DNA of 64,000 nucleotides from Clostridium sp. TW13 (GCF_024345225.1 NZ_BROD01000001.1:1302001-1366000), one strand, 5' to 3'; shown: positions 48,955-56,965, counted from the stretch's first letter. Notes: a model not told the origin generated them from the letters alone. A program made the numbers and translations.

Positions 48955-49608
48955 ATGAGGTATTTAACAGTAGAGAAGAGAGCTGAAGATGAATTTTTTG
49001 AGAAGAAATCTCAATTTATAGGATATATTAAGAGAGTAACCACAGAAGATGAAGCGAAAGAATTTATTGCAGAGATAAAAAGTAAGCACAAGGATGCAAC
49101 TCATAATTGCTCTGCATATGTAATAGGACAAAATATGAATACTCAGCGTTATAATGATGATGGTGAGCCACAAGGAACAGCAGGAATACCTATTTTAGAG
49201 GTAATCAAAAAGAATGAGATAACAGATTGTGTTATAGTTGTAACTAGATATTTTGGTGGAATTCTATTAGGTACAGGAGGACTTAATAGAGCATATACTA
49301 AGGGGGCTGCAATTGCAATAAAAGCAGCTGGAATAGTTGAAAAGGTGCAAGGAGTGGAAATGGATATAATCCTTGATTATGACCTACTTGGAAAAATTCA
49401 ATATCTATTTGGACAAAATGATTGGTATATGGAGAACATAGAGTATACGGATGTAGTTAAAATAAAAATGAGAAGTGAGATCTCAGAAAAAGATAATATT
49501 ATAGCTAAAATAGTTGAGAATACCAATGGTAAGGCTATTATAGAACAAGGAGATATATTAGTATATTTTAAGAGGGGCAACAGGTTGCTTTATAACCTGG
49601 AAGAATAA
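48955..49608 (+). CDS. YigZ/IMPACT-family protein
   Basis: A 217-aa protein with the UPF0029/IMPACT N-terminal domain: AYVIGQNMNTQRYNDDGEPQ and VTRYFGGILLGTGGL, followed by a C-terminal DUF1949-like ferredoxin-fold. Family members bind translation or GCN2-type factors in eukaryotes; the bacterial role is unknown. It is 15 bases after the MocR gene. AAAGGTGTGAT precedes the ATG. Confidence 0.92.
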   Translation: MRYLTVEKRAEDEFFEKKSQFIGYIKRVTTEDEAKEFIAEIKSKHKDATHNCSAYVIGQNMNTQRYNDDGEPQGTAGIPILEVIKKNEITDCVIVVTRYFGGILLGTGGLNRAYTKGAAIAIKAAGIVEKVQGVEMDIILDYDLLGKIQYLFGQNDWYMENIEYTDVVKIKMRSEISEKDNIIAKIVENTNGKAIIEQGDILVYFKRGNRLLYNLEE

Positions 49609-49780
49609 ATAAGCCAAGGTATCTTAAAAAATAAGTGAGTTCATATGTTAGTATATTTTAACTTGTTATTTATTTTAAAATACCTAAATTATTGAAGTGT
49701 AAAATCTGTTGTGATATAATTTAAGCTGATTTGTAATTTATCGAATAAATACATTTACATAGAGGATAGGAGGAATTTTA

Positions 49781-50518
49781 ATGTCAGGACATTCAAAGTG
49801 GCATAATATTCAAGCTAAAAAGAGTAAGGTTGATGCTAAAAGAGGAAAGATTTTTACTAAGATAGGTAAAGAAATTGCAATGGTAGTTGGTGAAGGTGGA
49901 TCAAATCCTGATTCAAATTCAAGACTAAGAGATGTTGTTGCTAAGGCAAAAGCAGCTAATATGCCAAATGATACTATTCAAAGAGCAATAAAGAAAGCTG
50001 CAGGAGAAATGGGTTCAACTCATTATGATGAAATAGTTTATGAAGGATACGGACCAAATGGTGTTGCAGTAATAGTTGAAACTCTTACAGATAACAAAAA
50101 TAGATCAGCAGGAAATGTTAGAAGTGCCTTTACAAAGGGTGGCGGAAATATGGGCTCTACTGGTTGTGTATCATTTATGTTCCAGAAGAAAGGTGAACTT
50201 ATTATTGAAAGAGGAGACCTAGATGAAGATGAAATAATGATGCTAGCTTTAGATGCTGGAGCAGAAGATTTTGCTGCAGAAGATGAAGTTTTTGTAGTAA
50301 CTACATCTCCAGAAGATTTTGGAGCAGTAAGAGAAGCTTTAGAAGCACAAAACATAGAGTTCTTAGAAGCTTCAGTTAAGATGATACCAGACACATACTC
50401 TGCAATAGATGAAGATGCAGCAAAGAAATTCCAAAAGATGCTTGATTTACTTGATGACGATGATGACGTTACAGAAGTTTATCACAATGCTGAATTCCCT
50501 GAAGGATGGGAAGAATAA
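49781..50518 (+). CDS. yebC: YebC/PmpR-family regulator or translation factor (island insertion target)
   Basis: A 245-aa protein. The N-terminus [20 protein letters not shown] is diagnostic. YebC proteins act as transcription factors and some help ribosomes pass proline runs. It is intact here. Its last 19 codons and stop, plus 38 bases after the stop, are repeated exactly at 63143-63240, so an island has inserted at its 3' end. The left copy probably came from the island and rebuilt the gene. AGGAGG precedes the ATG. Confidence 0.96.
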   Translation: MSGHSKWHNIQAKKSKVDAKRGKIFTKIGKEIAMVVGEGGSNPDSNSRLRDVVAKAKAANMPNDTIQRAIKKAAGEMGSTHYDEIVYEGYGPNGVAVIVETLTDNKNRSAGNVRSAFTKGGGNMGSTGCVSFMFQKKGELIIERGDLDEDEIMMLALDAGAEDFAAEDEVFVVTTSPEDFGAVREALEAQNIEFLEASVKMIPDTYSAIDEDAAKKFQKMLDLLDDDDDVTEVYHNAEFPEGWEE

Positions 50519-50556
50519 TAATTCTATAAAAAAACACCTGCTGTCTAATAGCAGGT
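50459..50556. repeat. Left 98-bp direct repeat (attL of the yebC island)
   Basis: Identical over 98 bases to 63143-63240. It begins in codon 227 of yebC and ends within the right arm of the yebC terminator hairpin. Outside it the two copies differ at once (C versus A before, T versus G after). The hairpin here lacks its T run, so this copy is not a full terminator. This is the layout left by site-specific integration at a gene 3' end. Confidence 0.95.
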
Positions 50557-50656
50557 TGCAGGGATTTTGTTCAGCTAAAAAATATTAGAAAAAGTAACAG
50601 TTCATTATGATATACGACGATTATGGTTTATGTTTAATGATATATGTTTAATTTTT

Positions 50657-50690
50657 AAGACACTTTCTATTTAAGTATAGGAGGTGTCTT
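50657..50690 (+). promoter_or_regulatory. Hairpin covering the integrase ribosome binding site
   Basis: AAGACAC (50657-50663) pairs with GTGTCTT (50684-50690), followed by more T's. The integrase site AGGAGG (50679-50684) sits at the base of the loop. It could end transcription coming out of yebC, replacing the lost terminator, and also limit integrase translation. Short stem and 20-nt loop make it a weak terminator. Confidence 0.4.
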
Positions 50691-50692
50691 TT

Positions 50693-51481
50693 TTGTTATT
50701 AAAAGATTTATTAAAAGAGTTCTATTTGGAATTAGAAATTAAAAATTATTCTGTAAGAACATTGAAAAGTTATAACAATAACAACTTATTATTATTAACT
50801 TATCTAGAAAAAGAGTTTAATATCACTGAGGTTGAAGATGTAAAACCAATCCACATAAAAAGTTATATTAAAGTACTTCAGAAAAAAGGCAATAAGCCAA
50901 CTTATATTAATGGTCTAATCAAATGTTTTAGGGCTTACTTTAAATATGCAGAGCAAGAAGAAATAATAGAGAGTAGTCCAGTTGATAAAATTAGCTGGTT
51001 AAAAGAAGGAAAAACGATTATAAATACATTTACTGATGAAGAAGTGGAAAATATGATGAATGTTTATAAGGGAAATGAATACATGGATATAAGAAATAAA
51101 TGCATATTAGCTTTTCTATTTGATACTGGAATTCGTAATTTGGAGTTATGTAACATCACTAATAAGGATGTAAAAGATATTTCTTTGACAATAAACCAAG
51201 GAAAAGGTAGAAAAGATAGGAGAGTTGCGCTAAGTCCAATTACAAGAAGAATAATTCTTAGATATATTAGATGTAAAAATAGTTATTTTGCTAATAGAAT
51301 AATGAACGAAGATACTCCATTTTTTCTAAGTTATAGGTTTAAAAAACTAACAGTAGAAGCAGTAGAAAGAGTGATAAAAATAGCAGGAGAAAAAGCAAAT
51401 ATAAGAAAGGAAATTCGTTGTTCTCCTCATACCGAAAGACATTTTTTTGCTCAGTCTCAGTTAAAAAATGGAATGGTGTAG
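50693..51481 (+). pseudogene. Tyrosine-recombinase integrase lacking its C-terminal tyrosine box
   Basis: About 262 aa from TTG 50693, chosen because AGGAGGTG lies directly upstream. The N-terminal SAM-like core-binding domain (about 10-90) and most of the catalytic domain are present: Arg I in FDTGIRNLELCNI, the Lys loop GKGRKDRR, and HxxRH as PHTERHFFAQSQL. The frame then stops after KNGMV, where the family normally continues with a GH motif and the nucleophilic Tyr. No Tyr follows, so the protein should not be able to cut and join DNA. Its place just inside the left repeat is normal for an island integrase. Confidence 0.8.
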
Positions 51482-52098
51482 GCTTAGTTTCTTGTTGCCT
51501 TTTTTAGACAATAGGTCAATGGTCTTTGCACTAGAACCATTTAAAAGAAATCTAGTGGTTTGTTCAACCAATGCAGAAAGTGACCACGTTATATAAAGCT
51601 AGTATTAATTATCTTTGTTATAGTGCTAGGAAGGTGTTTATATAGCGTAGGTGTGCGTCAACCAATACCCTATAAACAATAGATTCGGTGGTTACTTGGC
51701 GTCCTAGAGGACGGGTAAAGAGTAGTAATGAGACATATTGGACAAGTATAATATGTCTCATTACTACTTATACAGAAATGTAATTAATAACAAAGATTTA
51801 AAGCGATTCCTATTCAACTCAAAATATTTATAAGCTTTAGAGTTAATTTACTTATGTTCACATTCATTTTTTTGTTTGTGAGTGTAGGTAAATTAATTTT
51901 TTTGCTCAAACCTTTCAATCTAAAACATTATTCTCTTGGCGTTGCTTCAAGTCAATTGATATTTATAGATTAAGATACTTTTAAAGTGTCAATAATTAAG
52001 TTAATATTCTCATAGGAGATAGACAGTTGAACGAATAAAAACAAATTATGTACATAAGAATTGTATAGAGATATAAGAACTAAAGGGGATTAATTATA
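51482..52098. other. Non-coding stretch after the broken integrase, with a 19-bp inverted repeat
   Basis: About 600 bases with no convincing gene. A perfect 19-bp inverted repeat lies at 51721-51739 and 51750-51768 (AGTAGTAATGAGACATATT and complement, 10-nt loop). Before it is a short hairpin GTCCT-AG-AGGAC (51701-51712). The stretch may be the remains of the integrase end plus a lost insertion element or an unknown RNA. The promoter of the ATPase gene should lie near its right end. Confidence 0.5.
51721..51768. repeat. 19-bp perfect inverted repeat
   Basis: Arms 51721-51739 and 51750-51768, 10-nt loop. It has no T run on the plus side, so it is not a standard terminator. It could be a stem of an RNA, a protein-binding palindrome, or an element end. 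Confidence 0.75.
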
Positions 52099-54051
52099 GT
52101 GAATGAAGAAAAATATGAATTAGATGAAGAAGAAGTTACGGCATCACAAGCTAACAATATTAAAGAAATTGCTAGAAATGTACGCAAAAAAACAGAAATA
52201 ATTAGAGAAAACATGCATAATGCTAGTGATGCGGGAGCATCAAGTCAAGTGATCCAAGTTGATTATATAGATGAGAAGTTAAACTTGATGTTTTGGCATA
52301 ATGGAGATTGTTTTAATACTGTTGATGAAATTATATCAGCACTTTTTCATGTGAGTGAAACCAATAAATTTGAAGGAAAGTATATTGGGGCTAAGGGAGT
52401 AGGATTCAAACTTAATTTAGATTGTAAAGAAGTGAAAATTACATCTTATCTAAAATCAACTAAAATAATATTAAAAGTTAAAAATCCTATACTACAGCTA
52501 GATGAAATAATTGAATCCAAAAAAAATGGTTACATTCAATATAATTATAGAACTGAGGAAATACAGCTTGAAGATTCGGTGAATAGAGGGGTGAAAATAG
52601 AGTTATTTTCAGTTGCAATCAGTGATATTTTTGAGTTTGTGCATGAGAAACTTGAAGAACAACTTGTATTTTTTACGACGATTGCATTAAATGATTTTAG
52701 TAAAAAGAAGTTTAGAATTTACTTCAAAGGGTTAGAAGTTAATATGACTAACTTCAAAAATAAGAAACTAAATAAAGTAGACTTACATGAAATTTTTGAT
52801 GTGAATAATAAATCTCAGTATAAAATAGACAAAAATATTATAAAATCAAGAGATGTATATGAATGTTTAGAACGTGGAGAACTCTCAAGAAAAATTGATA
52901 AGCTTTTAATAAAATATAAAAATAATATCAGGTATTTTGATAGTGACGGAGTAGGATTTGAAAAATTCATAGATAAGTTTGACAAAATAAAATATATATG
53001 TAAAAAGAATAATGTTAAAATTGATTTCTTTGTATTACAAAGTACTGATAAAGATTTTAAAATAGAATTGAATCCGTTGATAGGGCGTAAAGACTTATTT
53101 AAGATAGCTCAAAATGAGTTTATGGGAATATATTTATCTAAGTTTGGCATATTAATCCCAACTAGAATGAATTTTAATAGTTTAGCAGGCGGTGGATATG
53201 GTCAAACTCAATATTTTGGAGTTTTTAATTGTGATAAACTATCTTTAAAAATAGATAGAAATGAATTGGAATCTTCATATATAAATAACATAGTTGAGGG
53301 AATTATTAGAGATAATATTATGACTGTTATAGATGATATTGTTAAAAGTAGTAAGAAGAACTGCGGTGATAAAGGTGGGGAAAATCCAAAAGAGTCAACA
53401 GAAGATAAAATAAGTGAGCAAGCTAACACATGTTCAGTGAATTTACAACAAAAGGATGTGCAGATTTCTGCACAAGGGGAGGACAGGAGTAATTCTGCAT
53501 CTAAAACGGTTATGTCAGAAACTGCAATGAATAATTACAATGAAGAAATTACTAAGAGAGCTATGAATGTTATTCTTAAAATGAAAACTATGAATGTAAC
53601 TAATCCAGAGGGAGAAAATATAAATATATTTGATAGAGGTTGTGAGATAGATTTACATTCAGCGATAAATCTAGTATTATATTTAAAACCTGAAGAATTG
53701 GGGTTCAATATATTATATACTAATCCACATAGAGGGTTGGATTTATTTTGTTTACCATTAGGGATTGAAATAAATGAAACCAATTTATATACTTATGGCT
53801 TTTGGGGGGAATTAAAACATTTATTAAAAACAGAATTTAATCATAATATGATGGATTTAAAAATGATAATATGTTGGGAAATTGGTGATTATTTAAGATA
53901 TAAAAATGTATGTTTTATAGATAAAATAGGTGAAAAATATTTTTTGAGAAAAAAGAAGAGTAAATATTTTCTTATAAATGATAATAAACAAATAGAAGTT
54001 ATAGAATTTAAAAACATTATGGAAAGAGTATTACATGGTAAATTTAAATAG
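52099..54051 (+). CDS. GHKL (Hsp90/MORC-like) ATPase with PD-(D/E)XK nuclease-like C-terminus
   Basis: A 650-aa protein. N-terminal ATPase: N box E37-NMHN41-ASD44-A, G1-like HNGDCF (67-72; the usual Asp is His here) and glycine loop GAKGVGFK (97-104). The middle (about 150-420) is a transducer-like region, then a Ser/Asn/Gln-rich linker (about 435-475). The C-terminal domain has a nuclease-like pattern: D548 in RGLDLF, E571-L-K573 in FWGELKH, then NHNMMDLKMIICWE. I infer an ATP-gated nuclease of the defence type. GTG start with AAGGGGA upstream. Two small genes follow. Confidence 0.75.
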   Translation: MNEEKYELDEEEVTASQANNIKEIARNVRKKTEIIRENMHNASDAGASSQVIQVDYIDEKLNLMFWHNGDCFNTVDEIISALFHVSETNKFEGKYIGAKGVGFKLNLDCKEVKITSYLKSTKIILKVKNPILQLDEIIESKKNGYIQYNYRTEEIQLEDSVNRGVKIELFSVAISDIFEFVHEKLEEQLVFFTTIALNDFSKKKFRIYFKGLEVNMTNFKNKKLNKVDLHEIFDVNNKSQYKIDKNIIKSRDVYECLERGELSRKIDKLLIKYKNNIRYFDSDGVGFEKFIDKFDKIKYICKKNNVKIDFFVLQSTDKDFKIELNPLIGRKDLFKIAQNEFMGIYLSKFGILIPTRMNFNSLAGGGYGQTQYFGVFNCDKLSLKIDRNELESSYINNIVEGIIRDNIMTVIDDIVKSSKKNCGDKGGENPKESTEDKISEQANTCSVNLQQKDVQISAQGEDRSNSASKTVMSETAMNNYNEEITKRAMNVILKMKTMNVTNPEGENINIFDRGCEIDLHSAINLVLYLKPEELGFNILYTNPHRGLDLFCLPLGIEINETNLYTYGFWGELKHLLKTEFNHNMMDLKMIICWEIGDYLRYKNVCFIDKIGEKYFLRKKKSKYFLINDNKQIEVIEFKNIMERVLHGKFK

Positions 54052-54112
54052 GAATATACTTATAGTTGGGATATAAGTGCTGGTTAATAAATTTATGGAA
54101 GGGGGATTATTT

Positions 54113-54319
54113 ATGGCTAAATCTGAAAAGTATAGAGATCATTGCAAATGTATAAATAAAGATATAGAAATCAATATAGTTCATATTTCTGCTAATATTA
54201 AACCAATAAAAGGTTGTGAGCAAATTATAGATTTTGGTACTGGTGGATATAGAAAAATGCAAATACAAAATTGCAAGTACATGAATACTGATGAGTGTAT
54301 TTTAAAAAATTATGATTAA
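54113..54319 (+). CDS. Small Cys-rich protein, candidate zinc binder
   Basis: About 68 aa, start ATG 54113 with AAGGGGGA upstream (an in-frame start at 54077 has none). It contains five Cys in the order CKC, GCEQ, NCKY and ECIL, spaced as a possible zinc knuckle. No family recognised. It lies 61 bases after the ATPase-nuclease gene and may belong to the same transcript. Confidence 0.6.
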   Translation: MAKSEKYRDHCKCINKDIEINIVHISANIKPIKGCEQIIDFGTGGYRKMQIQNCKYMNTDECILKNYD

Positions 54320-54345
54320 AATAATAAGTGAAAGAGTTGAGTTTT

Positions 54346-54519
54346 ATGATAGATAAACAAGCTATTAAGGAATGTGAAGCTTTAATAAAATCATTAAATA
54401 TACAATTTGATAAAGCATTACCAATATTTCAAGATAAGTTATGGAATATTGCTGAAAAATACAATACTACTGGGACTGAATTATTAAAGGAATATCTTGA
54501 ACAAGAGAGTAAAAAATAA
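54346..54519 (+). CDS. Small helical hypothetical protein
   Basis: About 57 aa, predicted as two helices (MIDKQAIKECEALIKSLN, then LPIFQDKLWNIAEKYN). The start could also be GTG 54328; ATG 54346 follows a weak AAAGAGTTGAG site. It ends before a terminator. Possibly a partner of the upstream ATPase-nuclease, by position only. Confidence 0.5.
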   Translation: MIDKQAIKECEALIKSLNIQFDKALPIFQDKLWNIAEKYNTTGTELLKEYLEQESKK

Positions 54520-54536
54520 AATTTATTAAAAATATA

Positions 54537-54569
54537 GGATTACCACAATAAAAGCTGGTAGTCCTTTTT
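54537..54569 (+). terminator. Terminator of the ATPase-nuclease operon
   Basis: Stem GGATTACCA / TGGTAGTCC (one G-T pair), 10-nt loop, then TTTTT. It marks the end of the three-gene unit. Confidence 0.85.
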
Positions 54570-54582
54570 CTATGTAAAAAAA

Positions 54583-54612
54583 TAGGTCAATGCAAATATA
54601 CACTGACCTTTG
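54583..54612 (-). terminator. Terminator of the XRE repressor gene
   Basis: Read on the minus strand, AGGTCAGTG pairs with CATTGACCT (one wobble) and is followed by ATTTTTT. It lies just past the repressor stop. Confidence 0.75.
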
Positions 54613-54614
54613 GG

Positions 54615-54818
54615 TTAATCTTCACTATACTCAATTATATCTTCAATATTGCATTTAAATAGCTTACAAAATATATCTAAGTGTTCTTTAACTATATGCT
54701 TATTATTTTCATTGCAATAAGAACCAATAGTATTTTTACTGATACCTGTTTTTTCAGCTAATTCTTTTTGAGTCATTTTGTTTTCAGCCAGTTTTATATG
54801 TAGCTTCATTTTAATCAT
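54615..54818 (-). CDS. XRE/Cro-CI-like repressor
   Basis: A 67-aa protein that is almost entirely one helix-turn-helix domain (MTQKELAEKTGISKNTIGSYC), of the small Cro-like kind. AGAGGTG precedes the ATG. It is transcribed divergently from the RRNPP regulator, and the space between them holds repeated TCAC/GTGA half-sites, so it probably represses one or both promoters, like a lysogeny-switch repressor. Confidence 0.85.
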   Translation of the reverse strand: MIKMKLHIKLAENKMTQKELAEKTGISKNTIGSYCNENNKHIVKEHLDIFCKLFKCNIEDIIEYSED

Positions 54819-54838
54819 AGTATCACCTCTTTGATGAT

Positions 54839-54867
54839 ATTGTATTACATTTGATGAGATTAATCAA
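54839..54867 (-). promoter_or_regulatory. Promoter of the XRE repressor gene
   Basis: On the minus strand: TTGATT (54867-54862), 17 bases, TACAAT (54844-54839). It is correctly placed 20 bases before the start codon. Confidence 0.6.
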
Positions 54868-54872
54868 TAAAA

Positions 54873-54909
54873 AGTGAAAAAATCACTAAAATAGTGATTG
54901 ACAAATCAC
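54873..54909. promoter_or_regulatory. Cluster of interleaved operator half-sites
   Basis: Four half-sites of TCACT/AGTGA type form overlapping palindromes: AGTGA-n5-TCACT (54873-54887), AATCACT-n5-AGTGATT (54881-54899) and GTGATT-n4-AATCAC (54894-54909). The last covers the -35 box of the rightward promoter. This is the picture expected for cooperative repressor binding, most simply by the adjacent XRE protein. Confidence 0.7.
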
Positions 54910-54927
54910 GAAAAACAGGACTATAAT
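54898..54927 (+). promoter_or_regulatory. Promoter of the RRNPP regulator and peptide
   Basis: Consensus TTGACA (54898-54903), 18 bases, consensus TATAAT (54922-54927). It is a strong vegetative promoter overlapped by the operator cluster, so it is probably kept off by repression. Confidence 0.8.
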
Positions 54928-54977
54928 AAATACATAAGGTAAAACAATCCAATTCAAACAAAAAAGGGGCGATAAAA

Positions 54978-56132
54978 ATGAACGGAGGCGAGACTTTAAG
55001 ATATATAAGAATAACATTGGGGCTGAAGCAAAAAGATATAAGAGATCAAGGACTAAGAGACATAAGCGGAATTGAAAACGGGGTAGTCCAAATGTCTTCT
55101 AAAATAGCAATAGCTTTAGAGAAAAAGCTAAACGAAGTTATAAAGGAAAAACACCTTGATGGGATACTAGACTTTGAAGTAAACAGTCTTGTATTCAAAA
55201 AAGGCTTAGATATAGATTTAGAAGAATGTTTTAAGCAAATGTCTAAGGATTATAAAATAGATGAATTTTTAGAATTAACTCAGAATAAATATGAGTTCAG
55301 CAATGTTAAAAGGGCAATAGAAATATTAGCAAAAGATTACGGTAATAATATAAATAGCATTTCAATATTATCCTATTTAATTATAGAAAATAGTAAGGAT
55401 GATAATTGTTTAATATATGCTTATCTACAATTACAGAGAGTAGCATATTACAAAACAGATTGGAATGGCATTATAACCTATTACGATGTAATAAAAGATA
55501 AGGTTGGAAGTTGCCAAGAATTAGAGTTAAAAGATGATATTTATATTAATGTGGCTACAGCTTATTGTATGGTAGCAGAATTTGAAAAGGCAAAAGATAT
55601 AGTAAGTAGAGTAAGATATATTATAAGATATAGGAATTATATAGATAATATATTATCAAATATTAATTTAGAATTAGGAAATAATGATGAATCTATAAAG
55701 TATAATCAAAAAATATTAAATTACACAGAAAATAACAATGAAGAATTAACTTGTAAGGCTAATATTTGTTATATAGCTTCATTAAAAAAAGATATTAATT
55801 TGTTTATAGAATCATTTAACGAAATAGATATTAACAAAGATTACTATGATTTTGCAAGACAACAATTTTTCAATTTAATAATAAAGGCATGTGACCTATT
55901 AAATATATTAGATGATTGTATATTAACTAAAATTTTTAAAATAACTAAGCTTATAAAATACAAGAACATAGAGGAAAATATAAATTATTTTAAAAAAAAT
56001 GGAAAATTAATTAGTCAAATAATTATAAATAACTCTATTAGTATAGATGCCGAATTATTTGTTTTCATATCTAAGAATATAAATATGGGATTAGATAATA
56101 AAAACATACTAATGAGTTTATGTAATATTTAA
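54978..56132 (+). CDS. RRNPP-type (Rgg/PlcR/NprR-like) TPR regulator
   Basis: A 384-aa protein. An N-terminal helix-turn-helix (about 1-60; LRYIRITLGLKQKDI, ISGIENG) is followed by about 300 residues of helical repeats with TPR spacing (YLQLQRVAYYKTDW, VATAYCMVAEFEKAKDIV, NINLELGNNDESIKYNQKIL). This plan is shared by RRNPP quorum regulators that bind a re-imported peptide. A gene for a small exported peptide starts 30 bases later, the classic partner arrangement. AAAAGGGGCG precedes the ATG. Targets are inferred to be on the island. Confidence 0.82.
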   Translation: MNGGETLRYIRITLGLKQKDIRDQGLRDISGIENGVVQMSSKIAIALEKKLNEVIKEKHLDGILDFEVNSLVFKKGLDIDLEECFKQMSKDYKIDEFLELTQNKYEFSNVKRAIEILAKDYGNNINSISILSYLIIENSKDDNCLIYAYLQLQRVAYYKTDWNGIITYYDVIKDKVGSCQELELKDDIYINVATAYCMVAEFEKAKDIVSRVRYIIRYRNYIDNILSNINLELGNNDESIKYNQKILNYTENNNEELTCKANICYIASLKKDINLFIESFNEIDINKDYYDFARQQFFNLIIKACDLLNILDDCILTKIFKITKLIKYKNIEENINYFKKNGKLISQIIINNSISIDAELFVFISKNINMGLDNKNILMSLCNI

Positions 56133-56162
56133 TATAAAAGCACTCTGAAAGGGGGTGAGAAT

Positions 56163-56279
56163 ATGAAAAAGACAGTTAAACTAGTTTTAGCAGTAGCAGT
56201 AGTAGCTATTCCAGCTATCGTAGTTTGTCAAATTGGTGGTGTATTTCCTCCAGTTGGAACAATATTATTTTTAAAATAA
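56163..56279 (+). CDS. Short exported peptide, candidate RRNPP signal precursor (38 aa)
   Basis: A 38-codon frame with a very strong site (GAAAGGGGGTGAGAAT) before the ATG. The product has a basic start (MKKTVK), a hydrophobic core (LVLAVAVVAIPAIVV) and a C-terminal part CQIGGVFPPVGTILFLK. This is the build of Phr/PapR/NprX-like pro-peptides, which are exported, trimmed and re-imported. It directly follows an RRNPP regulator. The mature peptide would lie in the last 5-15 residues; which ones is not visible. Confidence 0.8.
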   Translation: MKKTVKLVLAVAVVAIPAIVVCQIGGVFPPVGTILFLK

Positions 56280-56406
56280 TAAGGTTTTAAGTATACAAAA
56301 AGACAAAAGGTCATTCGACATGAAACATACTTTACAAAGTCTATTTTCCTACTCTAAACCATTCTATAATTAATATATAAAGTAAAATAAGTAATTATAT
56401 GGAGGT

Positions 56407-56964
56407 TTGGAGTATGGAATTAAAATTAATATGCTAAATGACAGGTTACAATCTCACTTGTACATGCTGAAACGTGGAAAATATGAAGGAACTAATAAAG
56501 ACATATTACAAAGAAAATATAATCTAGGAGAATTAACTTTTGAAGTATTACATTTTTCAGAAAACAATAGTACATATTTAAATGGAACTAAAGAAGAAAG
56601 AGAAGCTATTCAGCAATCTTTAGAGACCTTAGAGCAATTTTATTACAATCTATATAAAGATACTGTTTGCAATAAGATTAGTAAAATAAAAAAGTTTAGT
56701 ACAAGTCCAGACAGTTCTACAAGCTGGAAGAGAAGAGAAGCAAATAGAGGATCTAAGAATCCTAATAGTAAGCATTCTAAGGTTTTAATAGAATGGATAG
56801 CATGGTTTAAAGAACAAGGATATAAACCAAGACAAATTGCAGAAATATTAGAGCAACATGGAATAGACATAAATAAGAATTATATAAGTGCAATCAAAGT
56901 ATCAAGATGGATTTACATAGAATCTAAAAAGCCAACGTGGTTTGCTGAAAGTGAGGTAATGTAA
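56407..56964 (+). pseudogene. GIY-YIG homing-type endonuclease missing its GIY-YIG motif
   Basis: A frame of 185 codons. From NDRLQSHLYMLKRGKYEG on it matches the second part of a GIY-YIG domain (with Arg in NDRL and Glu in LEQFYYNLY), followed by a C-terminal DNA-binding part with a helix-turn-helix (GYKPRQIAEILEQHGIDINKNYIS). The first part, which should hold GIY and YIG, is absent: only EYGI remains before NDR. A good site (ATGGAGG) and ATG 56414 lead into a different frame that stops after seven codons. This looks like a small deletion that killed the start of the gene. Confidence 0.6.
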
Positions 56965-56965
56965 A

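Noticed and set aside
51482-51600. A possible continuation of the integrase in another frame, with an LS-x-LL string (CRLSFLLPF) just after the stop
   Set aside because: The match is only a few common residues, lacks the GH motif, and no tyrosine-box sequence follows. It could be chance.
51640-51780. Group I or group II intron core in the structured stretch after the integrase
   Set aside because: I could not find the conserved intron core or a domain V-like hairpin, nor a continuing exon downstream.
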